From positions 186,001-250,000 of the forward strand of contig NZ_JAKRNT010000002.1 in assembly GCF_022346605.1 (NCBI RefSeq): 64,000 nucleotides of DNA, read 5' to 3'. The notes beneath the pieces are model-generated. The model was not told where the DNA came from and made no database searches. It worked only from the letters and a program-made list of their open reading frames with translations. The position numbers and the translations under genes were made by a program. Below are positions 20,534-30,100 of the stretch, in pieces (positions within the stretch are counted from its first letter, which is position 1; every line of letters starts with the position of its first letter). The stretch comes from Sporosarcina sp. ACRSL (GTDB lineage Bacteria; Bacillota; Bacilli; Bacillales_A; Planococcaceae).

Positions 20534-20859
20534 GCAGTTGCTTTCCGTTTCAGCACTTCGCTTTCCGCGGGCGTCGCTTCAGCCAATCGAACAGCGAAGG
20601 GTTCGATTTGCCGTATTTCTGCGAACTTTGCAGAAATTAAGGCATCCTGCTCGTAACGCTTCGCTTTTACTCGCAAAAGCCGTTCTTCGTGACGGCAAGG
20701 CAATGATGTGCTCGTAACGCTTCGCTTTTACTCGCAAAAGCCGTTCTTCGTGACGGCAAGGCAATGATGTGCTCGTAACGCTTCGCTTTTACTCGCAAAA
20801 GCCGTTCTTCGTGACGGCTTTCGCAGGAGTCTACGTGCTTTCACTTCAAGCAACTCTGC
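20534..20859. repeat. Repeat element with GCAGTTGCTT-type inverted ends
   Basis: The left end GCAGTTGCTT and right end AAGCAACTCTGC are inverted. Near the left end is CGCTTTCCGCGGGCG and near the right end TCGCAGGAGTCTACGTGC, motifs I remember from repeated intergenic DNA in Bacillales. The interior holds a 61-bp tandem repeat. Open frames inside it merely follow the repeat and lack ribosome binding sites. Confidence 0.6.
20649..20818. repeat. 61-bp tandem repeat, 2.8 copies
   Basis: Copies start at 20649, 20710 and 20771 and are essentially identical; the last stops after 48 bp. Each contains GCCGT/ACGGC flanking a short loop, so the array can form serial hairpins, plus GCTTCGCTTTTACTCGC. 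It lies inside the larger repeat element upstream of the ctsR promoter. Confidence 0.95.
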
Positions 20860-20994
20860 ACCAACTGCAAAGTATGTCTTACTCATAAATCCCACTCGTA
20901 ATTTCCGCATAATATGATTGTTTTATGTTTAGGAATTAAAAAACAGGGTAATAAGGTAGTTGAGGATTTTGTCTGACCTCTTTTTCCTCTTCAC

Positions 20995-21081
20995 GAGTTT
21001 TGTTTGAAAGGGCAGATGGAAACGATTGAGGCAAACAGTCGTTATTCTCACCCCGAGCAGTCTGTCCTTTTAAACAAACTC
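20995..21081. other. 87-bp imperfect inverted repeat of unknown role
   Basis: The arm at 20995-21016 and the arm at 21060-21081 are inverted with about three mismatches, around a 43-nt centre. The surrounding stretch 20860-21150 has no gene I can support. It could be an RNA structure or a small mobile remnant. Confidence 0.55.
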
Positions 21082-21149
21082 TTATAATTAACATGGAATG
21101 TTTGACGATAATTGATACGAAAAGGTAGTTTTTGTATCGACGAGAACAT

Positions 21150-21220
21150 AAAAGCAGCCCCCGGAGATTCGGAGGCTGCCCGGAGTGTAGACAAAGTCGT
21201 TTTTGACTTTGTCTATACCA
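21150..21220. other. Two adjacent strong hairpins
   Basis: The first hairpin pairs GCAGCC with GGCTGC at 21154-21179. The second pairs GTAGACAAAGTC (21187-21198) with GACTTTGTCTATAC (21205-21218) around TTTTT-type loop sequence. Similar GGAGGCTGC text recurs at 21380-21407, so the block appears split by the repeat at 21254-21381. Confidence 0.6.
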
Positions 21221-21253
21221 ATTTTATGGAAAAGCCGATAAATTGAGATTTCC

Positions 21254-21381
21254 CTCAGCCTGATTGAAAACGCTTGTCAGCCTAGGCGCGAAGTGGAGCG
21301 AAGACGCGAATAGAACTTAAGTTCATGAGCGGACGAGCGACACGAGCAACAACGGATGCGAGCGTTTGTCAACAGGCTGAG
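21254..21381. repeat. Dispersed repeat, short copy (128 bp)
   Basis: The ends are perfect inverted repeats CTCAGCCTG/CAGGCTGAG, extended by degenerate TTGAAAACGC-type sequence. The core is almost identical, in inverse orientation, to 39077-39261. This copy lacks about 60 bp present in the other, where it has CTAGG instead. Confidence 0.85.
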
Positions 21382-21413
21382 CAACCCCTGGAAATCCGGA
21401 GGCTGCTCATTTT

Positions 21414-23102
21414 TTATTCAATTGTCATGTTCTTCATTTCCTTAACCGGCAGGAAGAGCTCGCCTGTTTCGTAATAAGTGATGGCGAGGCGGTCGCCTTC
21501 TTGGATGTAGATTGCTAGTGGGACGGATTCGGTTGAGACGATGTAGTTCCGTCCGTTGTTGGCAAGGATCGAAACAATCGTGGCATCCCCTACACGTTCC
21601 TTGTAGACGCGCTCGACAGTGACCGAAGTTTTCCCTTCCTCAGCGTTCGAGTTGCCGTCGACTGTGCTTCCGCCTCGTTGCAATGCTGTTTTGTATAATC
21701 TCAGTGCTTCGTTCGGTGAATTGGCAAAGACGGAGATTTCCGGGTTTGCTGCCGAGACGATGAAGTAGTTTTGCAAGAAGCCGTTCGAGTCAAGAACCGG
21801 CGTCAGCCAACTCGCTTCTCCGTAAAAGTTATAGAGCACCGGCATTTCACCGGTCCATTTCTTCTCAATGAATTTCTTCTCAATAATTTGAAGCGCCCCT
21901 TGTGAGTCCATGTACGACTCTTCAAGATTACCCGTATAATACGTCGCCTCTCCCGTGCGGCCATCCGTCAATGCATAGCCGAGCATCGAGTCAACTCCTT
22001 CTTTCGGACTTGTGAAATCAGTGAAGTAATACATATGCCCGTTTTCATCGAATACTGGGCTGACATTCGCTTCCGTCCCTTCATCTGAAGGAAGCTTTAC
22101 GTCCTTCTTCCCGACGATTGAGTTCCAAAATCCGTGTACGTATTTTCCAAAATAGCTGTTCTGGAGGCTGACCGCTTCAGGTGAAACTGCACCATCGACG
22201 AATTCAGGAACTTCCGAAAGCGAATATTGATTCACTTCCCCTGTGCCTGGATCTACCATGACAATCCCTTGCACATCGAATCCATTCCTCGCAGAGATGA
22301 AGTTACCGTACGAACGGATATAATGCGGCTTTCCATCATCATCGATTTCAAGTTGCACATCCCCGTAAAAGATAAGGTTCGGTGCTGTCATCCGCATATG
22401 GCGCTCCACTTGTTTGTGGAAGTAGGAAGATGGTGTATACGCCATTTCCGTTTTCACGAACTTCGGATTATCAGCCGAATCGGTTGCGCTCATTGTGAAA
22501 TAGCCCGGCGTCGTCTTCCCGTTTATCCACTTGAAGAAGCCCGAAAACTCGACTGGTGCGATATAGACAAACTCCTCATTCACCTTTTGGATTTGTAGAT
22601 TACCAAGCTCATAATAGCTCGTATTCGGCACTTGACCGAATGCTTTTTTCATTTTATTCCGAGCGAATTGTGGGGGTACACTTGCCGGTGTCTTCGTTTC
22701 GTCGAACGCTTTGATTTCCACTTGTTGCTCCATTTCCACCGCTTTGTATTTTTGATTGGCATTGAAGAACGGCGCGGTGAGAATGAATGCACTCCCTGCT
22801 AACGCTACTAATGCAAGGACGATTTTAAAGCTGCGTTCCTTCCCGGTTGCGAACACGACGCCCGCAATGGTGACAAGAAGAAATAACGCCCACAATGACG
22901 TCCAATTTCTATCTATATTCGTAAGGTAATAAAACGCGAAAGTGATAACCGCCATTAGAACGACTGTTGAAGACAGGGCTCCAATCCGATTGAAGGCAGG
23001 TCCCCCTTCTTTAGTCGTTGACGTAAGCGGAACCATAATCATCGCAGAAACGATACCCGCGACAATTGAAAATAGAAGTAAATTTATCATGTGATCACTC
23101 AT
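21414..23102 (-). CDS. Unknown membrane-anchored protein, 562 residues
   Basis: I do not recognise the family. Four hydrophobic segments occupy the first 115 residues (about 6-26, 42-60, 68-85, 92-112), followed by a long, mainly beta-type extracellular region of about 440 residues with no cysteines and repeated motifs of the type GEATYYTG and VDPGTGEVNQYS, reminiscent of PepSY-like surface domains. The best ribosome site (GGGGAGG) is about 14 bp from ATG 23102, rather far. The gene is monocistronic between repeats and a divergent small membrane protein gene. Confidence 0.8.
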   Translation of the reverse strand: MSDHMINLLLFSIVAGIVSAMIMVPLTSTTKEGGPAFNRIGALSSTVVLMAVITFAFYYLTNIDRNWTSLWALFLLVTIAGVVFATGKERSFKIVLALVALAGSAFILTAPFFNANQKYKAVEMEQQVEIKAFDETKTPASVPPQFARNKMKKAFGQVPNTSYYELGNLQIQKVNEEFVYIAPVEFSGFFKWINGKTTPGYFTMSATDSADNPKFVKTEMAYTPSSYFHKQVERHMRMTAPNLIFYGDVQLEIDDDGKPHYIRSYGNFISARNGFDVQGIVMVDPGTGEVNQYSLSEVPEFVDGAVSPEAVSLQNSYFGKYVHGFWNSIVGKKDVKLPSDEGTEANVSPVFDENGHMYYFTDFTSPKEGVDSMLGYALTDGRTGEATYYTGNLEESYMDSQGALQIIEKKFIEKKWTGEMPVLYNFYGEASWLTPVLDSNGFLQNYFIVSAANPEISVFANSPNEALRLYKTALQRGGSTVDGNSNAEEGKTSVTVERVYKERVGDATIVSILANNGRNYIVSTESVPLAIYIQEGDRLAITYYETGELFLPVKEMKNMTIE

Positions 23103-23227
23103 TTCTTAGAAGACAACCTCCCCTACTATACGAATGAGCACGGAAAACGATTCATTTTTCACGATTCTATTTTGAATCCTTTCTCTACATCACATCGTAA
23201 TAGACATTAAGGAAAGGAGTTGAATCC

Positions 23228-23893
23228 ATGCAGAAGAACTTATTTCCGCCTGAAGGGCCAGCTCGTAAAATGACGTCGGTGAAGAAATTTTATTACGTAG
23301 TCGTTCAGTCGGTGATCGGAGCTATCGGAGCGGGCGTCTTGTATTTATTTTTTCGAATGCTTCCTGATGGCGATTGGTTCATTACGTTGCTATTCGGCAG
23401 CATCGCATTGTTCATCGGCTGGTTGTTCGTCAAACTTCTATTGTTGCCCTCTCAAAAAGGTCCAACAACCTTCAAAAAAGTGGAGACAGCAGATGGCTAT
23501 ACGATTTATTTTATAAACGAGTGGACGGGAGAAACAGAATCCGTCTCGTTCCGATATGACCAAATAACCGATTTGCTCATCGGCCTTTGGACAAATCCAG
23601 GGTTCAAGGGTAGAAAAAACGACTATGTCGGAGCGCGCCTCCTGTATCGATACAATGAGGACAGCGGCAAGATCAAGTACAACGAAACAGTCATCATCAG
23701 TGAGAATTCATTGAACGAATGGATTGACATCATCCAGAAACATCGACTTCCTGCAAAAATAACGAACATGAATATTTCAGCGGTTACAGAAGATCAGTTT
23801 GAAGAAATGCTTGAAACGATTGACGCCATACCTTTTGAGGAATCAATCTCCGTCACGGACTATTTCATGCAGCAAGAAGACTTTTCCTTATGA
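23228..23893 (+). CDS. Unknown membrane protein with two N-terminal spans
   Basis: A 221-residue protein of unknown family. Two hydrophobic spans (about residues 20-44 and 50-75) precede a soluble domain of about 140 residues with TADGYTIYFINEWTGETES. It starts at ATG after GGAAAGGAGTTGAATCC. It is transcribed divergently from the 562-residue membrane protein 125 bp away and convergently with bioY. Confidence 0.75.
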   Translation: MQKNLFPPEGPARKMTSVKKFYYVVVQSVIGAIGAGVLYLFFRMLPDGDWFITLLFGSIALFIGWLFVKLLLLPSQKGPTTFKKVETADGYTIYFINEWTGETESVSFRYDQITDLLIGLWTNPGFKGRKNDYVGARLLYRYNEDSGKIKYNETVIISENSLNEWIDIIQKHRLPAKITNMNISAVTEDQFEEMLETIDAIPFEESISVTDYFMQQEDFSL

Positions 23894-23910
23894 CAGCCGA
23901 CTTCAATGAA

Positions 23911-23957
23911 AAAGGACCATCCACTAAGTTGAGATTGATCAACTTGAAGGATTGCCC
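23911..23957. terminator. Bidirectional terminator between the membrane protein gene and bioY
   Basis: AAAAGGAC and its counterpart GCCCTTTT form the outer stem, and AAGTTGA/TCAACTT the inner one. A-rich and T-rich flanks suit both directions. Confidence 0.65.
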
Positions 23958-23965
23958 TTTTCACA

Positions 23966-24562
23966 TTATATGGAGCGCCTCACTTTTAGCACTTTGTACA
24001 TCCGATGCCCGAAGATTCCTGCAAGAACCGACAGCAAAATGTCTTTTGGCAGTGGCGGCACCATCCATGCCCAAGCAACCGCATAACTGAAAGCGTCAGG
24101 AGCAGCAGCCCAAAACTTATACGCAAAGTACATCCAATTCGTACCAATAACGTAATTCACGATTAGCCCGACAAGCGCCGCTACGACATAGCTCCGCAAA
24201 CTGCCATTCTTTTCAACAATTTTCCCTACTACATACGCTACAAAAATGAAAGAAACGACGAAGCCGAAAGTCGGAATTAAAACAAAGCCGAACCCCCCTT
24301 GGAATTTCGAGAAAATCGGCGCACCAGCCAAACCGACGACCATATACACTGTCATCGCAGTCGCACCAAGTCGGCTACCAAGAAGAAGTCCTGCCATTAT
24401 CGCAAAGAAGGTCTGAAGTGTAATCGGCACCCCACCGACTACAAGGAACGGTACAAACGAAGTTATATTCGCCCCGATCATCATTAATGCGGCAAACATT
24501 CCACAATAAACGAGACTGAGTGCGCTCATGCCGCTTTTCGATTTCACTGTAACTGTTGTCAT
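23966..24562 (-). CDS. bioY: Biotin ECF transporter S component BioY
   Basis: A 198-residue membrane protein with about six hydrophobic segments. The motif GGVPITLQTFFAIMAGLLLG and the downstream GLAGAPIFSKFQGGFGF are characteristic of BioY, the biotin-binding subunit of ECF transporters. No energy-coupling genes are nearby, so it probably uses a shared EcfA-EcfA'-EcfT module. The start could also be ATG 24574; the chosen one has GAGGTGG just upstream. A BirA-like operator overlaps its promoter. Confidence 0.93.
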   Translation of the reverse strand: MTTVTVKSKSGMSALSLVYCGMFAALMMIGANITSFVPFLVVGGVPITLQTFFAIMAGLLLGSRLGATAMTVYMVVGLAGAPIFSKFQGGFGFVLIPTFGFVVSFIFVAYVVGKIVEKNGSLRSYVVAALVGLIVNYVIGTNWMYFAYKFWAAAPDAFSYAVAWAWMVPPLPKDILLSVLAGIFGHRMYKVLKVRRSI

Positions 24563-24593
24563 AATCCACCTCATATATTATGTTATCTCCAAT

Positions 24594-24644
24594 AGAATAA
24601 AAGTTAACTCATTTTATGTCAACCTCATTTCTATTTCAGTTAAC
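24594..24644 (-). promoter_or_regulatory. bioY promoter with BirA-like operator
   Basis: On the minus strand TTGACA (24617-24622) and TATTCT (24594-24599) are 17 bp apart. GTTAAC (24639-24644) and GTTGAC (24618-24623) are separated by exactly 15 bp, the spacing of BirA operator half-sites; a third GTTAAC lies at 24603-24608. Repression by biotin-loaded BirA is inferred from the site and the gene. Confidence 0.75.
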
Positions 24645-24659
24645 TAATGATTAAGGCAT

Positions 24660-24684
24660 AAAAAAACCGACAGCATTTCGCTAT
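24660..24684 (-). terminator. Terminator after the small membrane protein gene
   Basis: On the minus strand CGATAGC and GCTGTCGG pair around a short loop and are followed by TTTTTTT. It separates the small gene from the bioY promoter. Confidence 0.8.
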
Positions 24685-24695
24685 CGATTCGACGT

Positions 24696-24881
24696 TTATC
24701 GTTCTTTATCTTCATGTTTCGGAAATAAAAAATGAGAGATGATTCCACTTAAAATGGCGGCGCCTATCGTAATCCAAATTCGGGTCATTCCGGGCACTTC
24801 CTGAAAGTTTTTATTAAGATAAACCCATGAAATTCCGGCAACAAGGAGTGCGATGGGGACAGTAAATTTGAAAATCCTCAA
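24696..24881 (-). CDS. Small two-span membrane protein
   Basis: A 61-residue protein of unknown function. One hydrophobic span lies near residues 6-23 (PIALLVAGISWVYL) and a second near 35-53 (IWITIGAAILSGIISHFLF), ending in a charged tail HEDKER. I chose TTG 24881 with GAAGGTG upstream; the GTG at 24890 is part of that site. It has its own terminator. Confidence 0.7.
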   Translation of the reverse strand: MRIFKFTVPIALLVAGISWVYLNKNFQEVPGMTRIWITIGAAILSGIISHFLFPKHEDKER

Positions 24882-24935
24882 CCTATTCACCTTCTACTTT
24901 TTTCTTCATATGCCTATTCTATCACATTTCGGCTA

Positions 24936-24964
24936 TTGACGTATTTCACATTTAACGGTATGAT
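24936..24964 (+). promoter_or_regulatory. Promoter of the methionine operon
   Basis: TTGACG (24936-24941) and TATGAT (24959-24964) are separated by 17 bp. The SAM-I riboswitch begins about 33 bp downstream. Confidence 0.85.
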
Positions 24965-24997
24965 GTTTTAAATTATTCAAACAACTGAATAACAAAT

Positions 24998-25152
24998 TCT
25001 TATCAAGAGAAGCTGAGGGACTGGCCCGTCGAAGCTTCAGCAACCAGCCGTTTTGGTCAGGTGCTAATTCCAGCAGGTCAGTTTCGGCCTGGCAGATGAG
25101 AAGGAGCGAGTATTCGCATATTCAAAGCCTTCTTTTTAGCGAAGGCTTTTTT
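24998..25152 (+). promoter_or_regulatory. SAM-I riboswitch (S-box) with terminator
   Basis: The aptamer has the usual features in order: TCTTATCAAGAGA at the P1/P2 junction, CTGAGGGACTGGCCC, CAGCAACC, GGTCAGGTGCTAATTCC and GATGAGAAGG closing P1. The terminator AAGCCTTC/GAAGGCTT with T6 follows at 25125-25152. SAM binding should stop transcription before yitJ-metH. Confidence 0.97.
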
Positions 25153-25180
25153 ATTTTATTATTGAACAATTTTTGGTTTA

Positions 25181-25300
25181 TGCGCGTTTATAAGAAGTTA
25201 TGCGTATTTGGTGTCGTTTATGCGTATTTATTAGGATTTATGCGTTTTTGGGGACAATTATGCGCATTTCTTATGATTTATGCGTATTTGGGAGTATTCG
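25181..25300 (+). repeat. Six degenerate repeats at an exact 20-bp period
   Basis: TGCG occurs at 25181, 25201, 25221, 25241, 25261 and 25281. The unit consensus is TGCGYRTTT, then eight variable bases, then TTA. The array lies between the riboswitch terminator and the yitJ start. A period of 20 is not a multiple of three, so it is not coding. Confidence 0.9.
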
Positions 25301-25342
25301 CGGAGTTGTACGTGAGGGGTACGAAAGAAAGGATGGGTTCGG

Positions 25343-27190
25343 ATGAGATTGCTTGATAAATTGAAAGAGAATGTGTTAGCGGCAGATGGTGCAATGGGGA
25401 CGCTGCTTTATTCATACGGTATTGATTTTTGTTATGAGGAATTGAATGTCGAGAAGCCGGAAATCATCGAGAAGATCCACCGTGATTATATCGGCGCGGG
25501 GGCGGATGTGATCCAGACGAATACATATGGCGCCAACTCTCTGAAACTCGCCCGTTACGGGATGGAGAACCGGGTGAAGGAATTCAACGAAGCGGCAATC
25601 CGAATCGCAAAGCGTGCCGCAGCGCCGGGCAATCAGTTTGTTCTTGGGACAATCGGTGGGCTACGGGGCATACGGAAGAGCGATGCTTCACTATCTGAAG
25701 TGTTGACAATTGTTCGTGAACAGGCAGACGCCTTGCTATCCGGCGATCCTGATGGACTATTACTAGAGACGTATTATGATTTCGAAGAGTTATCGACGGT
25801 CGTCACAGAACTACGGAAAATGACAGATATACCGCTAATTGCGCAAGTGGCGATGGATGAGCCCGGCGTTTTGCAAAACGGGATGAACTTAAATGATGCC
25901 CTTCATCAGCTGGGAGCATTAGGGGCGAATATCGTCGGCGTCAATTGCCGACTAGGCCCGTATCATACAATCCAGGCATTTGAAAAAGTGACGATTCCTG
26001 AGCGTGCGTTTCTTTCGGCTGCCCCGAATGCAAGCTTGCTTGACGTCGAGGATGGCCGGATCGTTTATGAATCTGAAGCCGATTATTTCGGTCGCGCTGC
26101 AAAGTTTTTACGAGAAGAGGGTGTACGCCTGATCGGCGGGTGCTGCGGAACGACGCCGAAGCATATCGCTGCAGCGAAAAAACAGTTGGCAGGACTGTCA
26201 CCGATAACAAAAAAAGAAGTTACACCACAGAAGCCGATCATCATTCGAGAAGCGGAGCCTGCATCGCACGAACCACTTCATGAAAAGGCGAAGACAAGAA
26301 GGACCGTTATCGTGGAACTCGACACACCTCGCCACTTGGAGACAGAGCAATACTTCAAAGGTGCGAATGAATTGTATGCAGCCGGCGTAGATGCTGTCAC
26401 TCTAGCGGACAATTCCCTCGCATCCCCGCGCATCAGCAATATGGCGATGGGATCGATTTTGAAACAGGAGCATCATATACGACCACTTGTCCACTTGACG
26501 TGTCGCGACCATAACTTGATTGGTCTGCAGTCTCATTTGATGGGGCTCGACGCCCTTGGGATCCATGACATCCTCGCCGTCACGGGGGATCCGACGAAAG
26601 TGGGCGATTTCCCTGGAGCGACAAGTGTCTATGACGTCTCAAGCATGGAGCTGTTGCAGCTGATTAAGCAATTGAACGAAGGTATTTCATTCACGGGCAA
26701 GCCGCTTCGCAAAAAAGCGAAGTTCTCGGTTGCCGCGGCATTCAATCCGAACGTCCGCGTCCTCGATCGCGCCGTTCAGCGGCTTGAAAAGAAAATCGAA
26801 TGCGGGGCGGATTACTTCATTACGCAGCCTGTTTATACGAAAGAAAAGATCGTCGACATTTACGAAGCGACGAAACATTTGGATACGCCGATCTTCATTG
26901 GCATCATGCCGCTCACGAACATTCGGAATGCTGAATTCCTGCATCATGAAGTGCCGGGCATCAAATTATCCGAAGATGTGCTAAACCGAATGGCTGCCTG
27001 TGGAGAGGACCGCGAGAAAGCGACCCAAGAAGGCATCAACATTGCGAAAGAGCTAATCGACACAGCTGCCGAACTGTTCAACGGCATCTACATCATTACG
27101 CCTTTCCTCCGCTATGACATGTCATTAGAACTGATCCACCACATCAAAGAAATTGACGCACAGAAGGAGAGGAAGATTGTCCATGCCTAA
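25343..27190 (+). CDS. yitJ: Bifunctional homocysteine S-methyltransferase / methylenetetrahydrofolate reductase
   Basis: A 615-residue fusion. Residues about 1-290 form a homocysteine methyltransferase domain (ADGAMGTLLYSYG, zinc ligands in GVNCRLGP and [11 protein letters not shown]). Residues about 320-600 form an MTHFR-type TIM barrel (HLTCRDHNLIG, DILAVTGDP, KIECGADYFITQPVY). It supplies methyl-THF and may move methyl groups to homocysteine. It overlaps metH by 8 bp and sits under the SAM-I riboswitch. Confidence 0.95.
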   Translation: MRLLDKLKENVLAADGAMGTLLYSYGIDFCYEELNVEKPEIIEKIHRDYIGAGADVIQTNTYGANSLKLARYGMENRVKEFNEAAIRIAKRAAAPGNQFVLGTIGGLRGIRKSDASLSEVLTIVREQADALLSGDPDGLLLETYYDFEELSTVVTELRKMTDIPLIAQVAMDEPGVLQNGMNLNDALHQLGALGANIVGVNCRLGPYHTIQAFEKVTIPERAFLSAAPNASLLDVEDGRIVYESEADYFGRAAKFLREEGVRLIGGCCGTTPKHIAAAKKQLAGLSPITKKEVTPQKPIIIREAEPASHEPLHEKAKTRRTVIVELDTPRHLETEQYFKGANELYAAGVDAVTLADNSLASPRISNMAMGSILKQEHHIRPLVHLTCRDHNLIGLQSHLMGLDALGIHDILAVTGDPTKVGDFPGATSVYDVSSMELLQLIKQLNEGISFTGKPLRKKAKFSVAAAFNPNVRVLDRAVQRLEKKIECGADYFITQPVYTKEKIVDIYEATKHLDTPIFIGIMPLTNIRNAEFLHHEVPGIKLSEDVLNRMAACGEDREKATQEGINIAKELIDTAAELFNGIYIITPFLRYDMSLELIHHIKEIDAQKERKIVHA

Positions 27191-30100
27191 ACATCCAATC
27201 GAGCAACAACTGAAAAACAGAATCCTCATCTTAGACGGTGCAATGGGCACTATGCTACAGGCAGAGGATCTCTCTGCAGACGATTTCGGCGGAGAGGAAT
27301 ATGAAGGATGCAACGAATACTTGAACATCCTCCGCCCCGATATTATCGAAAAAATCCACCGTTCCTATTTGGAAGCAGGAGCGGATATCATCAGCACGAA
27401 CACATTCGGGGGCACCCCCCTCGTACTGGACGAATTCAGCCTCGGCCACCGCACTTATGAAATCAATAAACGAGCTGTGGAAATCGCGAAACAGTGTGCT
27501 GCCGATTTCTCGACGTCAGAGTGGCCGCGTTACGTCGCTGGGGCGATCGGTCCGACAACGAAGACACTTTCCGTCACGGGAGGCATTACGTTCGATAAAC
27601 TATCCGACGACTTCTACGCCCAAGCAAAAGCATTGATCGAGGGCGGTGCCGACCTTTTATTAATGGAAACGAGCCAGGATATGCTCAATGTGAAGGCCGG
27701 TACAATTGGAATCAAGCGTGCATTCGACGAAACAGGCATCGAACTGCCTGTCATGATTTCCGGCACGATTGAGCCGATGGGAACGACATTGGCCGGTCAA
27801 AGCATTGAAGCATTCTATATATCCATCGAGCATATTAAGCCGTTGTCAGTTGGCTTGAACTGTGCGACTGGACCCGAATTCATGACGGATCATTTGCGCT
27901 CGCTTTCGGATCTGGCAACGAGCTTTGTTACTTGTTATCCGAACGCAGGTCTGCCAGACGAGGAAGGCCATTACCACGAATCACCTGAATCTTTATCCCA
28001 AAAACTGAAAGGATTTGCGGAAAAGGGATGGCTGAACATGGTCGGTGGCTGTTGTGGTACGACACCTGCCCATATCCGCGCAATCCGCGAGGCAGTTGAC
28101 GGCATGGAACCGCGTCTAAAGCCGGAAAACGGGCATGAGCACGCTGTTTCCGGTATCGAACCGTTATTATATGATCCATCGATGCGCCCATTGCTCATCG
28201 GAGAGCGGACGAATGTCATCGGGTCGCGGAAATTCAAGCGGTTGATCGTCGAAGAAAAGTTCGAGGAAGCTTCTGAAATTGCACGCGCCCAAGTGCGCGG
28301 CGGTGCTCACGTCCTTGACATTTGCCTTGCGAATCCGGACCGTGATGAGCTTGAAGACATGAAGAAATTCATGCAGGAAGTTGTCAAAAAGGTGAAAGTG
28401 CCTCTCGTTATTGATTCGACAGATGAAAAAGTGATCGAAGAAGCATTGAAATATTCCCAAGGGAAAGCGATCATCAACTCCATCAACTTGGAGGATGGTG
28501 AGGAACGGTTCGACGCCGTTCTTCCTCTCGTGAAGAAATTCGGTGCTGCAGTCGTTGTCGGGACGATCGACGAAATCGGGATGGCAGTAACGCGTGAACG
28601 GAAACTTGAAATAGCGGAACGTTCTTATGACTTGCTTGTGAATAAATGGGGAATCGCCCCTGAAGATATCATTTTTGACCCACTCGTGTTCCCTGTCGGA
28701 ACGGGTGATGAGCAATACATCGGCTCTGCTGTCGAAACGATTGAAGGCATCCGGCTCATCAAAGAGAAAATGCCGCGTAGCTTGACGACGCTAGGTGTAA
28801 GTAATGTGTCCTTCGGGCTGCCCCCTGTCGGCCGGGAAGTGCTGAACGCGGTGTACTTGTATCATTGCACGCAGGCGGGACTCGATTACGCGATCGTTAA
28901 TACGGAAAAATTGGAACGGTATGCTTCAATTCCGGAGAATGAAATAAAACTTGCTAACGATCTTCTATTCAATACGACGGATCAGACGCTTGCAGATTTC
29001 ACTGATTTCTACCGGGATAAGAAGAAAGAGAAAACCGAGGATGATATTCCGAAGACGGTTCCCGAACGACTTGCGTATTATGTCGTCGAAGGGACGAAGG
29101 AAGGGCTCATTCCTGACTTGGAAGCCGCACTCCAGATGTATGACACGCCGCTCGATATCATTAATGGTCCACTGATGGAAGGGATGTCGGAAGTCGGCCG
29201 GCTGTTCAATGATAACCAGCTGATCGTCGCGGAAGTGTTGCAAAGTGCAGAAGTGATGAAAGCTTCGGTTTCATTCCTTGAGCAGTTCATGGAGAAGAAA
29301 GAGGACGATTCCGGTAAAGGGAAAATCGTTTTGGCGACCGTTAAAGGGGATGTCCATGACATCGGGAAAAACCTTGTCGACATCATTTTGAGCAATAACG
29401 GGTACCGCGTCCTTGATATTGGCATTAAGGTGACACCTGCAACGCTTATTGACGTCATCCGGAAAGAGAAGCCGGACATTATTGGATTATCCGGATTGCT
29501 CGTAAAGTCCGCGCAGCAAATGGTGTTGACCGCCCAAGATTTCAAGGCGGCCGGTATTGATACACCCGTCATGGTCGGTGGGGCCGCGTTGACTCGTCGG
29601 TTTACGGAGACGAAAATCGCTCCGGAATATGACGGACCCGTCATCTACGCGAAAGACGCGATGCAAGGGCTCGAGCTCGCGAACCGATTGCAAGGCGGTG
29701 ACCGAGAAGCTTTGCTAAGTGAAATTGTCGAGAAGCAAGAGAAACGTCTTGAAACAGAAGCGATCCGCGCTTCGCGAGACACGGCAGTTGCCGTTTTGCC
29801 AAAACCTGTGAAGACAGTGCGGGAAGACGCGCCAGTGTTTGTCCCGTCGGATTTACGGAGACGCGTGTTAAGGGATTATTCCGTTTCACATTTATATCCA
29901 TACGTCAATATGCGTACGTTGATCGGACATCATTTGGGCTTGCGCGGCAATGTCGATAAGATGCTTGCGAATGGAGAGGAGCGTGCGGTACAGCTCCACG
30001 AAATGGTAACCGGTTTCCTCGAATCGGGACATTTATCTGCTTCGGGTATGTACCAGTTCTTCCCTGCACAAGCGGACGGCGACGACGTCATCATTTATGA

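Noticed and set aside
20512..20910. Open frames with repeated MPCRHEERLLRVKAKRYE sequence
   Set aside because: They arise from the 61-bp tandem repeat, lack ribosome sites and change frame between copies because 61 is not a multiple of three.
20500..21413. Insertion sequence or prophage remnant in the 900-bp gap
   Set aside because: No transposase, integrase or phage-like reading frame is visible; only non-coding repeats and hairpins.
25096..25356. 86-codon frame after the SAM riboswitch
   Set aside because: It covers the riboswitch terminator and the 20-bp array and has no family resemblance.
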